In this document: positions 12,801 to 27,000 of the stretch, piece by piece | Position numbering within the stretch: position 1 is the first letter of the stretch | Layout: each line of letters starts with the position of its first letter | NCBI RefSeq assembly: GCF_000276665.1 | Contig: NW_004955463.1 | Coordinates: forward strand, 7,300,797-7,364,796 | Length of the DNA stretch: 64,000 nt | Reading direction: 5' to 3' | From: Chinchilla lanigera | Lineage: Eukaryota; Chordata; Mammalia; Rodentia; Chinchillidae | Translations under genes and position numbers: made by a program | The notes under the pieces: model-generated | The model's input: the letters and a program-made list of their open reading frames with translations, nothing else | Told to the model about the DNA's origin: nothing | Databases searched by the model: none

Positions 12801-15800
12801 TAACTCTTGAGTAATTAACATTTCATCAGTATTTCCTCCCAAAGAATCAAAGGTCTTGTCATTTTTGTATTCTTGGCATGAAGAAATATAATTACTGATT
12901 GGAGTGATTTTTGTTTCATTAGTGAAATTATTATCAGTTTCTTTTTGCAAACTTCGCTTTCCATCATATCCGTAACTGTCTTCTGGGTCAGTGAAGTTTC
13001 TCATCTTGCCAGTATTTTGAATGCACTCATCTATGCTTCCTTTCCTCTGCGGTGGGAAAACTATAGACATTTGGTGACCAGTCTGATATACAGTGTTAAA
13101 ATTAGAAGAATGTAATTCCTCTGAGATATGACCACCGGAGTCTTTTGTGTAAGTATTCACTGATTCATAAGAGTTATGTGGCCTGCTGCTTTGTTTAATT
13201 AAAAGTGGAATACCGTTTCTCTCTTGGGCTGTCTGGGCTTTGTCCTCACTGTGTTTTTGGTTCTCAAGCTCTGAAACATTTAACAAAGAAACTGGGAAGG
13301 AAAAATTTCCCTGGTCCTTATATTGTCTGATCCTGGGTGCTATACAATTATAGTCCTTTGGACCCAAGTTGTGAGTCTGAGATGGTGAGTCATCAAAAGA
13401 AAATTTGGAGCTAGTGGTATCCAAACAATTAGAAGGAGCAGCACAATCATGAGGGATAACTTCAGATGAGTAGGAAGAATTAGTCAGCACATATGAAGGG
13501 TTTATTTCTGCGTTATCAACTAAATTTTTCTCAAATGGCAAAATCTCACTTAAGCCTGTAGCATGATTCTGTTTCCCCATACTTTCTTCTTTTTTCATCA
13601 GTCTTGGGTCTTTGATGAATTTTGAAGTAGTAACTGTACTTGAGCCAGTATTATTGTGAGGAGGAAAAGGAGCAGACATAACATTTAAAATATCTTTAAG
13701 ATACGTCAAAAACACATGATCACTATTACCACTTTCTTTGTTATCATTGGGCATAAAAGGAGGACCCGAATCATATACTTGTCCTTGAGAAGTGCCTCTA
13801 ATTTCTGCTAAATTGTTTTCTGATTGCCCACTATTTGTTTCAAGTATAGACGTATTTCCACTTTGCACATTTTCGTAAGAATTAGAAATATCTGCATTGA
13901 AGGAATTTATCTCTGAATTTTGTGTACTGCATGAACAGTTTTCTGGAGCAAATGGATCTACAGGTTTCCCAAAATGTTCAAAGATCACAGTAGCATCTTT
14001 TCCCTTTCCAATTCTTTTGGCCACTGTACAGTTATTCAGAGAGCATGTTCTTTCTGTGAAAATAATAAGAAAGTAAGAACAATATAGACAAATCAATACA
14101 AGAAAAGTTGTGAGTGATTTCAATTAAAAGTTCATCTAATAATGTAATGATGATTAAAACTTCTTCTCAGCAGAAAAATCAGATAAGGCAATGAGTACCA
14201 ACCTAATAAAGTATAAAAGATGCACCATAAGCTCTACCTTAGTTTAGGAACCTACTAACAAAATTATGTGCTATTAAAAATGGATTCCGATAATAATAAG
14301 AAACTTAAATAGGGAAATACTTCTCTCAGCTAGCCCTTATATTAATTTCCAATACTCTGATATTTAATAGCAGCACCTATGTATTAGTAGGCAAAATTGT
14401 CTCCCATCTACTGTTATCTTGTTTCTTTTCCCTCTATCATAGGAGAAAAAAAGGAAGAAAAAAAGAGAATGAGGTGAAGAGGTAAGGGGAAGAAAACTCC
14501 CAACAGTCTCACAAAATATTTTTCAGCAGATAAAGCAAACTATTACTCCTTTGCCACCGCACAATAAGCATTCCTATAAACAGAAGTGTTTTGGATTTCA
14601 GATTTTTGTGAAATTTACTATGTTTTGTTTTCTTTCTTTTCTTTTTCTTCCTTTCCTTTCTTTTTCTATCTTATCTTATCTTATCTTATCTATCTATCTA
14701 TCTATCTACCTACCTACCTACCTACCTACCTACATACCTACCTACCTACCCACCCATCTAATTAGGGATCTCACTATGTAGTTTAGGCTGGCCTGGATTC
14801 ATTATGTTTATGTAGCCCATGCCGGCATTGAACTCAGTGATCCTGCTCTCTCAGCTTTCTGAGTGTTGTATGCATTTTATACTTTGAAGGCAATGCAGAC
14901 AATATTCTTAATAATTCTGTGAAAAGAATTGTTTCATGATGTGGAATTTTTATTGGCATCATGGTGGTGCTCAAGAAGTTTTGGATTTTAGAGCAGTTCA
15001 GATTTTGGATTAGGAATGTTCAGTATGTGTATATACATAAAAATCTGAAAGGTGGAGGTGAATTTTCTTTCTAAATTTATAGAAATTTATTCCTTAAATT
15101 TCCTAAGTAACCTGCAATAATAAAGTAACTTACAAGAAACTATTTTGTTTAGAGATGCACAATGTATTAAAAATACTCATCAATTTTAAGACCAGCATAA
15201 TGCTAATGAAGTAGAATAACGCATCTATCTTACCAAGCCTTTTAGGAAATCCTGTTGCAAGCAATCTCAAAGGTGTCGTAAGGTGTCCAATATCTATTTT
15301 TTGACCAATAAATTTTACTGTTACTACTGCATATGGAAGACACTGCCTAGGTTTATCTACAGGCTTTGACAAGATGTTGTATTCATAGAAGTATACCTGA
15401 AGGATAAAAAAGAAAAACAAGTTAATGCTGATGAATTTTGGAAGTTAAACTCAAGCTCGTACTTTTAAAAATGCTGTATACCACCTGCATGATATTACAT
15501 AACGTACCTATTCCATGTACCAATTCCTTCCTGTCTGCTTCAACCCTAAGTTTTTCAAAGGAATTTTCAAAAAAAATTCCTTTTTTTCCTCCATCACGTA
15601 TTTGCAATGTTTGCAGAAGCAGATGTAATGTTTTTTAAACAGGAAGTTCATGCCATTAAGAGTTAAATGTTTTACATACATTCTGAACCATTGCATTATG
15701 CTTTGATAGAAAAATTAGGCAAATAACTTAATAGTTTTTACATGTAGGAATATGTATATACTCCTATATAGAAACTTTATCTTCATTTAATTATATATAA

Positions 15801-18800
15801 AACCTAACCTTCTATAGAATATTAAAAGCCTACAAAATAAGTAAAATGTAATAGAAAACTGATTCACCTCATGGCTAAATATATAAAGCTTTTCTTATTT
15901 TCCAAAGTACAATGAATCAATAAAATTGTTTCAAAATAGCCTTGTTCATTTAAAAATTAACATTATTTTTAATATATCATAAACATGTAATTATGGAACA
16001 CAAATGGAATTTTGAATACATATATATCAGAATGATAAATGAAACTAACATCTGTCATCATACCCATTTTTTTTTTTTCCAGTATGGGAATTGAACTCAT
16101 GACCTTGCGCTTGCCAGGCAGGCGCTGTGCCGCTGAACTAAATCCCCAGCCATCATACCCATTTTTTATGGTGAAATATTTGAAATTTACTGTCAGCAAT
16201 TCTGAAATACAAATTACTATTAATTATGGTCGTCTTGCTATGAAGCCTTACTTTAAAAGAGAAATTTGGTATGGGTTCCAAGTTAGGAATTAATCTATGG
16301 AACAGCTAAGTAAAAGTAGCCACTATAGGAAGCATTATACTAAGTGAATTTCAAGTCAAATGAAATATAATATTAACATACCACTGAATTGTAGGCTTGT
16401 AGTTCAACAGTATCCTTCAGAGAAGGTACACTTCTTGACATGTGGCAATCAAAGTTAGGACAAGGATCCAAAGAGACTTTGTTTACATCCATAGAAGGCT
16501 GAATTTTCTTTACTTTCCCAAAGAGAACCTAAGAAAAAAATCACTTCAGTTAGTAAAGTAAACCTAACATTTTTTGGATGGGATACCACCACAAATAGGA
16601 AAAATTATCTACGTCCTAGATAAATGGGATTATTTAACATGTCAATTTTATCAATTCTCCCCCAAATTAAACTGAGGTTAGAAGAGTTCCAATAATATTT
16701 TCAGAAAATCTATTTTTAGAAATGAGTTTCAGTCTAAAAACGTAAAAGACTATACAAAGAAGAGTATCCAAAAAATTTTAAAGTTTGGGTCAGAAACAGA
16801 ATGATGGTACACAAAAGGTGTCCTGCACTTCCAGGTATTAAATCATTTTAATATAAGAAAAGGCAGAGGAAAAATGAAAATTAGAAAATTAAAACCCCAG
16901 AAATGCACATAGATATTAAAAATATAGCATGCTATTAAAAGTATCATTTTAGGGGCTGGGGATTTAGCTCAGCGGCAAAAGTGCCTGCCTGGCAAGCGCA
17001 AGGTCGTGAGTTCGGTTCCCGGTACCGGAGAAAAAACAAAACAAAACAAAACAAAAAAAAGTATCATTTTAAAGAAGTGAAGCAAGAAGACATTATTCAA
17101 GAAATGGTAGGGAGCAATGGAAAGAATTAAATTTCTCTGTTAATCTATAAAGCAAAGTAAGTATTAAATAAGTTAAATACTTAAGTATTAAGAAATACAA
17201 GCAAATATTTATTTAAAACGGAAGTGTGGGGGCTGGGGATTTAGCTCAGTGGCAAAGCACCTGTCTGGCAAGCACAAGGTTGTGAGTTCGATTCCTGGTA
17301 CCGGAAGAAAAACAAAACAAAACAACTAAATGGAAGTGTGAAATCTGTTCTAAGAAATAATGCCAACAAGGACTGGCATTATTTGGCATTATTTTGGACT
17401 GGTTCAGTAGTAAAGCTCTTGCCTAGCATACGTCCGGCTGTTCAAACCCTAGAATCACAAAAAAAAAGAATCTATGCCAAGAACCATATGCCAAAACACA
17501 AAGACTTCACTATATAATACTCTAAAATTTCAGAGCATCAGAACAAAAAAGCTCAAAATTTTTGTAAAGCCCATGGACATAATTCACAAAAGATGAGCTG
17601 GACCCAAGTGCAGAGAATATCATAAACTGTACATACTTTATAGAAAGTTAGCAATTCTATTAGTTGTTTTTAATAGGTGAATACATTTATTTAAAAATCA
17701 AAACAAGGCAGATAACAGTGGAACATGTCTGTAATCCCAGGTACTTGGGAGGCTGAGACAGGAGGATGGCAAATGTGAGGCCAGAAAGGTAATATAGCAT
17801 GATTCTATCTCAAAAACAACAAAACAAAACAACAAAACAATATGGACGTGGTGGCATATGCCTGTAATCCCAGTACTGGGGAGGGTGAGGCAAAAAGTGC
17901 CATGAGTTCTAGCCCAGCCTGGGCTACATAAGCAAGTGCAAGGCCAGCCTGGAATATACAGCAAGACTGTGTTTCAAAAAAACCCAAAACCAACAAACCT
18001 AAATGTAATGTGGTATCCTAAACTGGATTCGGGAACACAACCATGCACAGAAAAATTAGCAAAAGCAAGTATTTACAGTACTGATGAGAGTTCTTAGTTC
18101 TGACAAATGTGCCAGTTACATAAAATGTTAACGTTAGGGGAAGCTAGGTGAATGGTATGCAGGAACTCTGCACTGGCTTTGTAATTTGCCAGTCTCCAAA
18201 ATAAAAAGTATTATTTTTAACAAAAAGATAAGTAATGATAAAGTAGTTCATAAGCAGTATGATATATAAGTTTAGTGAGGATGTAAGATAACAGCTGTTC
18301 TCAGTGGGGGTGTACATATCAACTGGTACAACCTTTTCATCACTTTGCTTTTAAATTCTTTATTGTTTTTATTGTTTTTGCGTTTTGTTTTTATCTTTGT
18401 TGTTATTTTTTTTCCTCTTTAAAATAAAAAAAAAAAAAAAATAGAAAAGGGAAGCTAACAGGTATTGGCAAGGATCCAGAGAAATTGGTACCCTTATGTA
18501 CTGTTGGTAGAAATTGTTAGAAAAAAGCAAAAAGCATGATGGTTTGTCAAAACTAAGGAAAAAAGCTAGACGCGTTGGTACACACCTGTAATCCCAGCAT
18601 GCGGGAGGCTAAGGCACGAGGAGTGCAGCAAGTTCGAGGCCAGTCTGGGTTATATGGTGAGTTCAAGGCCAGTCTGAACTACATAGCAAGACTCTATCTC
18701 AAAAAACTAAGAACAGTAACAAAAAAATCCAAACTAACCAACCAAAGGTTAAACTAAGAAAAAAAATTTTACCGTATGATCCAGTCATTCTACTTCTAAA

Positions 18801-20067
18801 CACACTTAATTAATTATAATAATGCACAAGCATTTTCACATGTCCAAAAATTATCTGTAAACCAAGTGGATTAACATCATATTCCAGATAAAGGATGTAC
18901 GATAACTTCACCTTGCACTGTGCGAGGCATTTATATGGTCCCTATTTTCTCCTACTATAAACAATTACAATGCCTGACACCATCCCCCATCAAAATACAA
19001 GTAGTTCAAAATTCCTGTATACCCTGGAACAATGATCAAAATTAAGAAATAGACATTGATATAATACTATTAACTGAATGAACTGTTAAGAGTTTATATA
19101 TATTGGAAAGGCAAACAGGATGAAAGCTTTATTTGGAGTTTTGCTTTGTGTGCACAGTCAAGCAGACTCAGAAACAGAAAATTCTGGCCTAGGATGTAGC
19201 TCAGCAGTGCAGTGCCTGCCTGGCAACTGCAAAGCCCTGAATTCGTTCCAGATACCAAAAAAGAAAAAAAAAAAAGAAAATTCCAAATGTTGACAACATA
19301 AATATTATTTAATAATTCAATGAAAATACTAAGTATAGGAAAAATGTATTTAGGTCAATTTAAATCAAACTGTCCATGCGTAATATTTGTTTTATGCTAC
19401 CTACCTTAAAAATTATAATATTTTCTATTGTAATGCTTCTACTATGAGCATAATTCAGGGCAACATCAACATGTCTAAATATGTAAATTCCAAGAAGAGG
19501 ATTTCCTAATATCTTCAAAGTAGATGCTTTGGTACTTAACCCATTCTGGCATATCTCTTCTACATCTCTTTGAGGAAGTGCTAGAAAGCAGAAATGTTCT
19601 TCAAGTTCTCTTCCATGTCTTCCACTCTCACGCATCTCTGACCTAAAGCAAGATAAGTAATGTATACAGTTAGATAAAAGCTTTCAAGAAGAAGGTAAGT
19701 ATTTCAGCTTACCACAGTCAGAGAACTCATTCAGCTTTGGTAAAGCTTACCTTTACCAAAGGAAAATATTAATAGTATTCAGAGGTATCACTACCCATGA
19801 TAATGAGTCAGGCTGTAAAATCACTGAAGAGCAAATTCAAGATTACATGTTCAAGATTTATGGACCCATTCTGCACAGGCTAGTAATAGTAGTAAGAACT
19901 AACCCAATACAAAATCATAAACTTTACATGCATTTTTGCCATTTTATTCTCAAGAAGTAATTATTGTTGTTATACAAATTTTTAAATGAGGAAAATGAAG
20001 TTCAAAAAAGATAAAACTTGCCAAAATGGCAAACTGACAGGGCTGGAATTGACAGGCATATCTGCAC

Positions 20068-20100
<33 letters not shown>

Positions 20101-21029
20101 CAAAAGTTTATGGCAGGATTTCCAAGCAAATCTCACACCGTATACTACTGAACTATGTGGACTAGGTTTGTACACCAGTAAAATTATAATGCAAGGGGAT
20201 GAGACAAAGAATGGTTTAGATTATAAACAATTGTTAAGGAGACTATGGTTTTCTACACTCTATTAATTTGGCTATTCTTTATACACACTTTTTCCAATGC
20301 ATGTATTTATTTCAAAAATGCTCATGCCCATAAAGCACTTCAATTCATCTTGCAAGAAGGGACCCACTTCAAAGTCTTATCTAATCACTGTAACTACAGA
20401 TCCATTATGTGTGTGATATGCATTCATTTCTAGTAGATCTGGATACAAAAGGAAAGAAAACTGGGATGGGGGAATGGAGAAAAGGACAGAAAAAATACAC
20501 ACACACACACACACACACACACACGATAGTTAAGATAACTGTACTACTAATTTCTATTAGTTCATTGAAAGGAAGTTAGTGCTTGTACTGTTTGATCAAT
20601 TTTACATGCCTATATCTGGTAATCTGAGCAACTACTTTGAAGGTAACAATATGCAATATAATAAACATTATTAATTTTCTATTATCTTGTTTTGAAATTC
20701 TGTACAGTTTTTATTCTTTTCTTATTCTCTTTAAAATAAAAAAATACAAAAGCTTTTAATTTTAAAAATTAAAAAACTGACAAAACAACAATGAAGACAA
20801 AATCAAAACAACACAAAAACACAAAAAATGATACATGACCACAAAACAAAATGATAGAAATTTACAATGGTTGCTATATTACATACTGTATCTTCAACAA
20901 AGTTGCTCAGTCCACTAGACATAAGAATGTAAGATTGATCAAACAATCAAAGACAGTAACAAGTAAAAAAAAAAAGAAATTGGAAAGATGGTAGGAGTTC
21001 AACAATGGTTCTTACACTGCGTATTGTTT

Positions 21030-21063
<34 letters not shown>

Positions 21064-24000
21064 AGACAGGGTCTCACTATGCAGTTCAGGCTGGCCTTGA
21101 GCTCACTTTGTAGCCCAGGCTGGTCTCCAACTCGCAACAATCCTCCTGCCTCAGCCTCCCAAGTGCTGGGATTACAGGTGTGTGCCACCACGCCCAGCTT
21201 GCATATTGTTTTCAGATCAGTCATTCTGCTTATCAAATTCAAGCATGCAAAACTGGTCAAGAAAAAAAAATTTTTTTTAATTTTAAAAATAAAAGGAGGA
21301 AAACATTAACAGACAGACAACCTTTTACAAAATAGAAAAAGAACAGCACAGACAATACAGAGTTAAAAACAAAGTGGTAGGAAATTAACAATGCTTGTTG
21401 TATTACATATTGCTATCTTCAAAGTGGTTTCTCATGAAAACAAACAGAAAAAAGAAAATTTTAAGCATTGACTGTTCCCTTCAATAAACCACAGACATAA
21501 GCAATATACTTATTCCAGCTATCCTTATATATACATATAAATTTTGTTTTTCATTTAAAAAAACCAAAATAACAAAAACAAACACATAAACCAAAAGACA
21601 CAGAGAGCAATAAAAATGATACACATTTTCAAAACATGGTAACAGAATATTAACAATAGTTGTTATATTACATAATGTCATCTTCAAAATGGTTGTACAT
21701 ATATAACCAGATATAGGCACGCAAGATTGATCAAATAATTACACATTAACAATTCAAAAGGAGCTATTTTGGAAAGATCAAAGACAACAAGAGTTATGTT
21801 TTGTCTCATCTCTTGCTTAATCTTGTTCTTTTTAAACCCATATCCACACTAACTTTGGAAAAGATGAACTTTCTATTTCAAAGTTAAACTTGTAAAGCTG
21901 AACTACTAAAGGAGGCCATAATCAGAAATATTTTTTGATAAATTTGAATTTTCTACAATTTAACACATTATCTTAGGTCTAAGTAACAGTCAAGTCATTC
22001 TAAGTAGCCTAGTTTTAATTTTCCAAAAACTTACAGCCTCATTAAACATGTGATCTGTGCCCTGAGATAGACAACCTCACATTTGGGGTAGTAGGGGCTG
22101 TATTTCACCTTGTTCCTGAATTAAATATGTATTTTACAATCTCTTACCAACTACCCCTATCCTAGTACTAAATTCAGTTCCGGTATGGATATCAATGACT
22201 TCAAATACAAAAATACATTCAAACTGGCTAAAATATAAGCTAACTTCTCATAACAAGAGGTTCAAAAATCAGGCCTTTACCAAGATGAACTGATTCTGTG
22301 ACTCTAGACTTCCATCAGGGTCACAGGGCTTTTACTATCTCTCTTTGCTCTGCTGTTCTCAGGTTCATCCTAAACTAGTCTCATTACCCTAAAAACACTG
22401 TTATCAGTAACAGGGACAACCTGCTTCCTTGTTCATCTAAGATTGGTATTTCTTTCCCAGAGATCCCAAACCAAGCATTTCTCAATGTGGCATTGGTCCA
22501 AAACGATTTGGTCCTGCCTACTCTTGGAACCAATCAATGAGGGTAGGCAGTACCCTTAAGCAGTGTTAAAAGCACAGGTGGAAACAAAAAATAAAAGGAA
22601 AAATAAACAATGATTAACAGAACAAAGATGAAAAGAGAAGGCACTAACAGCACTGCCTCTAGCTTTTATTTTTAATCTCTCCCCTTAGATAAGGAAACAA
22701 TGAGTTTATCAATCTGTGATTTCAGGAAGAGGAAGTAGGTTAAAAAAGATACCAGTCTTCTTATCTGCATTTTACCTACTGCTTAAGTGTGAAATCAGCA
22801 AAAGCACATTAATAATCTAAACATCTACGTATATAGCCATTCATTAAATATTTGAATGCTTACTGTATCATATATTGTATTTGATACCATTATGGTTTAT
22901 GTCTAAATGTTGCTCAATGGTCTCATGTGCGTGGAAGGTAATTGCATGTCAAGGTGCAGTACTCCTCAGTGGGTAATCACTGATGAGTCTGGTATCTAGG
23001 TGCGCTGTTAAAAAATGAGATTAAATAAATAGGGGAATCAGAGAACGGGAGAGGAGGAAGAGAAGGGGAATAGGGATGAAAAAAACCAAGCAGCTGTAGT
23101 ATGTACATATATCCACTCCCCAAGATGACTGCAAACTGCATGTATCCCAAGCATGTACAAAAAAAAGAATCCACTTGAACATTTAAAAAATGAGGTTAAA
23201 GTGTAACTTATTTGACATTTAAGTACATAGTGTACCGCAAAATTCAGTTTTATACTATCAACACAAAAAGAAGAGAAAATTCACAGCATAGTAGGGCTAT
23301 AAGACACAAACCAATATATTTTAAGTCCCATAAAGCACTATGGGCAGGAAGTGAGTTTTTGTATATTTGGACAAAAACAAAAACAATAACTATTTGTCAC
23401 TTAGAATTGTAACATGCTCTGTATCACTGAGTAGTTGTTTTAACTTTTCCAACACTAACCAGTGAAACTAACTGAAAGAACAAAATTTCAAATGGCCAAA
23501 AGAACCAAAGGTAAGAACAGTGCCAGAAAATTAATTTTACATCAAACTGTTCCTTCAGTATGGAAATAGCAAGATATATATTACATGCAAAGTGTAGTTT
23601 TTAGACAAAAGAATATATGCTGCAACTAATTTTGTGATTCTGACCAATTCCAAATTACCAAACTTATTCCACAGGGGCAGCATATTTGAGTCAAGAAGGG
23701 CTGACTCTAAAACAAAAGAGAAACCCAAACAAGTTCAAATTATACTTAAATTTAAAAGTTAAATTTGAAAGTGCAAAATAGTAAATATGGTACGTTTAGA
23801 AAATGAAAATAACAATTTAAATTTTCCTCACACAAAATGTATACTTATGGATATAAAATGCTTACAATAAGAACTTTGTGCATGGTCTTATTCTTTTTTA
23901 TCAAAATAACAATTATGAAATGTAACTTGGAAAAAGCTGAAGGTGTATTTCTAAAAAGTTGTCAGGAATAGTGGTGTCAACCCAGAAAGTATGTTCCATT

Positions 24001-27000
24001 GGAACAAGTGCAAACAGCTGTATGCAATACAAATTAAAACATTAACTCAGTCTCTTAGGAGTTGGGTTAAGAGAAAAAAAGTTACTTTCTGACTATGCTA
24101 ATTGATGATTTACCTTATTGTCCTGGTTACTGTTCTCTTGTTGCTGAGACAAAATACCCAATGCCCAAAATTAAGGAAGGAAAGAAAGGTTTATTTAGCT
24201 CACAGTTTGTGGAGGTTTCAGTCCATACTTGGCTGGCTCCAAGGCAGAGTGGCACATGGCAGAGGGCAACAGTTCATGGCAGGGGAAGACAGCAAAAGCA
24301 ACAAGAGCACAAGGGGAGGAGCAGTGGCAAGCAGCCTCTTTCCCTCCCTTACACTGTATGCAAACTACTCACCACAGGGCAGGTGCAGCACTCACACCCA
24401 CTCATCAATCATAAACTCTAGAAGCCCACCTCATGACTGCATGAGGCTTTAGGGGGACATCCAGACGCAAACCATAACACTTATCCAAGAGAGATACAGG
24501 ATCTACAAAATTGGTATTTAGTAAGTGTGCTAATACATGCTTTTGAAAAACTTAACAAGATTAAAAAAAATTAGAAGATGTCTGAAGTCTAATTACATCA
24601 ATCCATAAAACTAATGAAATGCCATCTTTTCAATATTACAAAAGGTTAACAAAAGAATTTACTTCCTTATAATGCTTATTAAATAATCTCTATTTTCTTA
24701 GTAATACATAGGTAGAAATAAATTAGCGTAAGATTTCATAATAAAAAAAAAAAAAATCTCTTCTTAAGTCATAGTAACTTACCTCTTAGTAGTAAAATTT
24801 TTTTCTAGCTCCTGATTGCGAACCAGTTTTGTATCCCCAAACTGCCATGATGACTGGAGATCACAGCTTACATCAAGCCTATACTGTTTAAGAGTCTCAT
24901 GTATGAAACTATACTCTCTAGTATTGGTGCAGCAAGGTGACAAGTAAACTAAGGAAAAAAGAAATGAGAGTAGTTATTTGTGCTTAAAATGTCATTGTTG
25001 TCCATGTTACTACTATATGTCTGATATGAGACAAATAAAGCTAACAATTGACATTTAAATTTCTACCACAATAATGCGGACCTCTGATACTTGACACACC
25101 TTATTTTCTCCATCTACCTACTGGAGTTCTTTGAAGTTGACATTTACAGATGTAACATAATCCTAAAATTCAGGTCACTCATTTTCTTTTCTTTCTTTCT
25201 TCCTTTTTTCTCTTTGTCTCTTTGACACAGGTTTTTACTATGCAGTTCAGGCTACCCTGAACTTACTTTGTAGCTCAGGCTGGCCTTGAATTTGCAGCAA
25301 TCCTCCTTCCTCAGCCTCCCAAGTGCTGGGATTACAGGCGTGCACCACCATGCCCAGCTAGGTTACTCATTTTCAACTTAAATTGTACACTGACTGTACA
25401 ATGTACACCATTATATAACTGGTACTACTGGCTAACACATGAGTATTTCTTGTTCTCTCCCAAGTAAAGGCAAGGCAACACCTGTACCAGAAAACTACTT
25501 ATTTTGATTTGCAAATATATCAGAACATCTTTGTAAGCTGCGGACTGCTACAGTGGCATGAGGAAGAAGAAACAGACCTTCTCAGGACAATGACCTATGT
25601 TTTAAGTGTGGCTATATTAAACAGATACATAAAAAGGCTAATACAACCTTAAGGAAGAGGACCCAAGAAATAAGGAGAAACTGCAGTTGATTCTTGTCAT
25701 TTGCGATAGTTACATTTCATAAGGTAACCACAAACACTGAATTAGTAATGTTGAACTACTGTTCTCACAGAAAAGGATTAGGAAAGTTCCTGCAAGCATA
25801 AGTCAATTTTTGACAACAGAAATGCTACTAGGGTAACACAGGCTCCTCTATGAACATCCCTGTCTCATCATTGTTGAAAACTTCTCTTCCACATACTCCT
25901 TCTTCCTATATAACATTTAACAGCCATTTAAAAAATTATTTCTCAGCTTCCTGATCTGAGGAATTTACTTGCCTCTAAGTTTAACATTTCTTGTATCATC
26001 TTTTGGAATGTATAAATCAGTCAGCAATAGCCCAATGGGTTAAACACTTTCCTAACAGTGGGTAATGTGACTTTAAGTTCTACTTGCTTTATTTAACTTA
26101 TTTATTTTTTGTCTTTTAGAGACAAGGTTTCTACTATGCAGTTAGGACTGGCCTTGAACTCACTTTGCAGCCCAGGCCAGCATCAGACTTGCAGTGATCC
26201 TCCTGTCTCAGCCTCCTGAGCGCTGGGATTAAAGGTGTGCGCCACCATGACTGGACAAATTGTGCCTGCTTTTATCTTCACAAGAATGCTTCCCAATTTG
26301 TCTTTTTATAAGATGTCATGCCATGAATCTACAAATGTTAACTCTTTTCCATATCTTCATCGGGCACAAGAGATGTTACTTTAAACTTTTCAGCAAGGCC
26401 TGATGTACAGACCGGCTAACTTCTTTCTCCCTTCAAGGTTTATCACACCATTGATTCACTAGCATTAAACTCAAGTTTGAGCAAAGCTTATCCGAAACAT
26501 GACTATACCTGCTTTCTATGTAAGGCACGTCACAATGTTCCTGGATTCACTTCACACTTTGGGGGTGGGATTTTAAGTGATGAATCCACTAACAAAAATG
26601 TAAAACAAAAAACAAAATAAAACAAAACACTAAGACTACAGAAAGGACATCTGTTATAATGTAAGAAGTGAAACAAGGCTGCAGAGTATCACCTCATTTG
26701 ATCTTAGCTGGGACCTTGTGCACTGGGGAAACTCAAAAATTTTGGCTGCTTTCCAACTGCCTATAAAAGCAATGCTGAGTATAGATTTTGGGCTTACATG
26801 TAAAAAAGCACGCTGAATACTGAGAATTTTATCTGTCACACTTACTGTAGCAGTGGCTGATAGCATCCCAGATGTCCTGGCTGACTTGGGAAGCATCAAG
26901 ATTCCCACTGATCCTGAGCATTCAGACCTCACACTCTACCTGGTAGTAGCAGTGGCCACTGTCTCCTGTGTCTTCCTTGTCTTTGTCATTGTATTGCTAG

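Larger units (their letters stand above)
14575..15035 (+). mobile_element. Tigger/MER2-like MITE, split by SINE and microsatellite
   Basis: TTTTGGATTTCAGATTTTTG at 14588 and TTTGGATTAGGAATGTTCAG near 15011 look like two parts of one element. Between them lie a pyrimidine microsatellite and a minus-strand B1. Confidence 0.45.

Noticed and set aside
14054..14123. Hydrophobic, signal-peptide-like N-terminus in front of the giant exon frame
   Set aside because: A clear acceptor (TTTTCACAG) at 14054 and phase agreement with the exon ending at 15234 show it is intron sequence.
16952..17030. tRNA-like cloverleaf signals at several sites
   Set aside because: A-box/B-box sequence is followed by A-rich tails and flanked by target duplications; these are ID SINEs, not tRNA genes.
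24095..24452. Overlapping frames of 108 and 116 codons at 24.1-24.45 kb
   Set aside because: They lie entirely within the solo LTR, and the same frames recur in the related LTR at 5.4-5.7 kb; repeat-derived, not genes.
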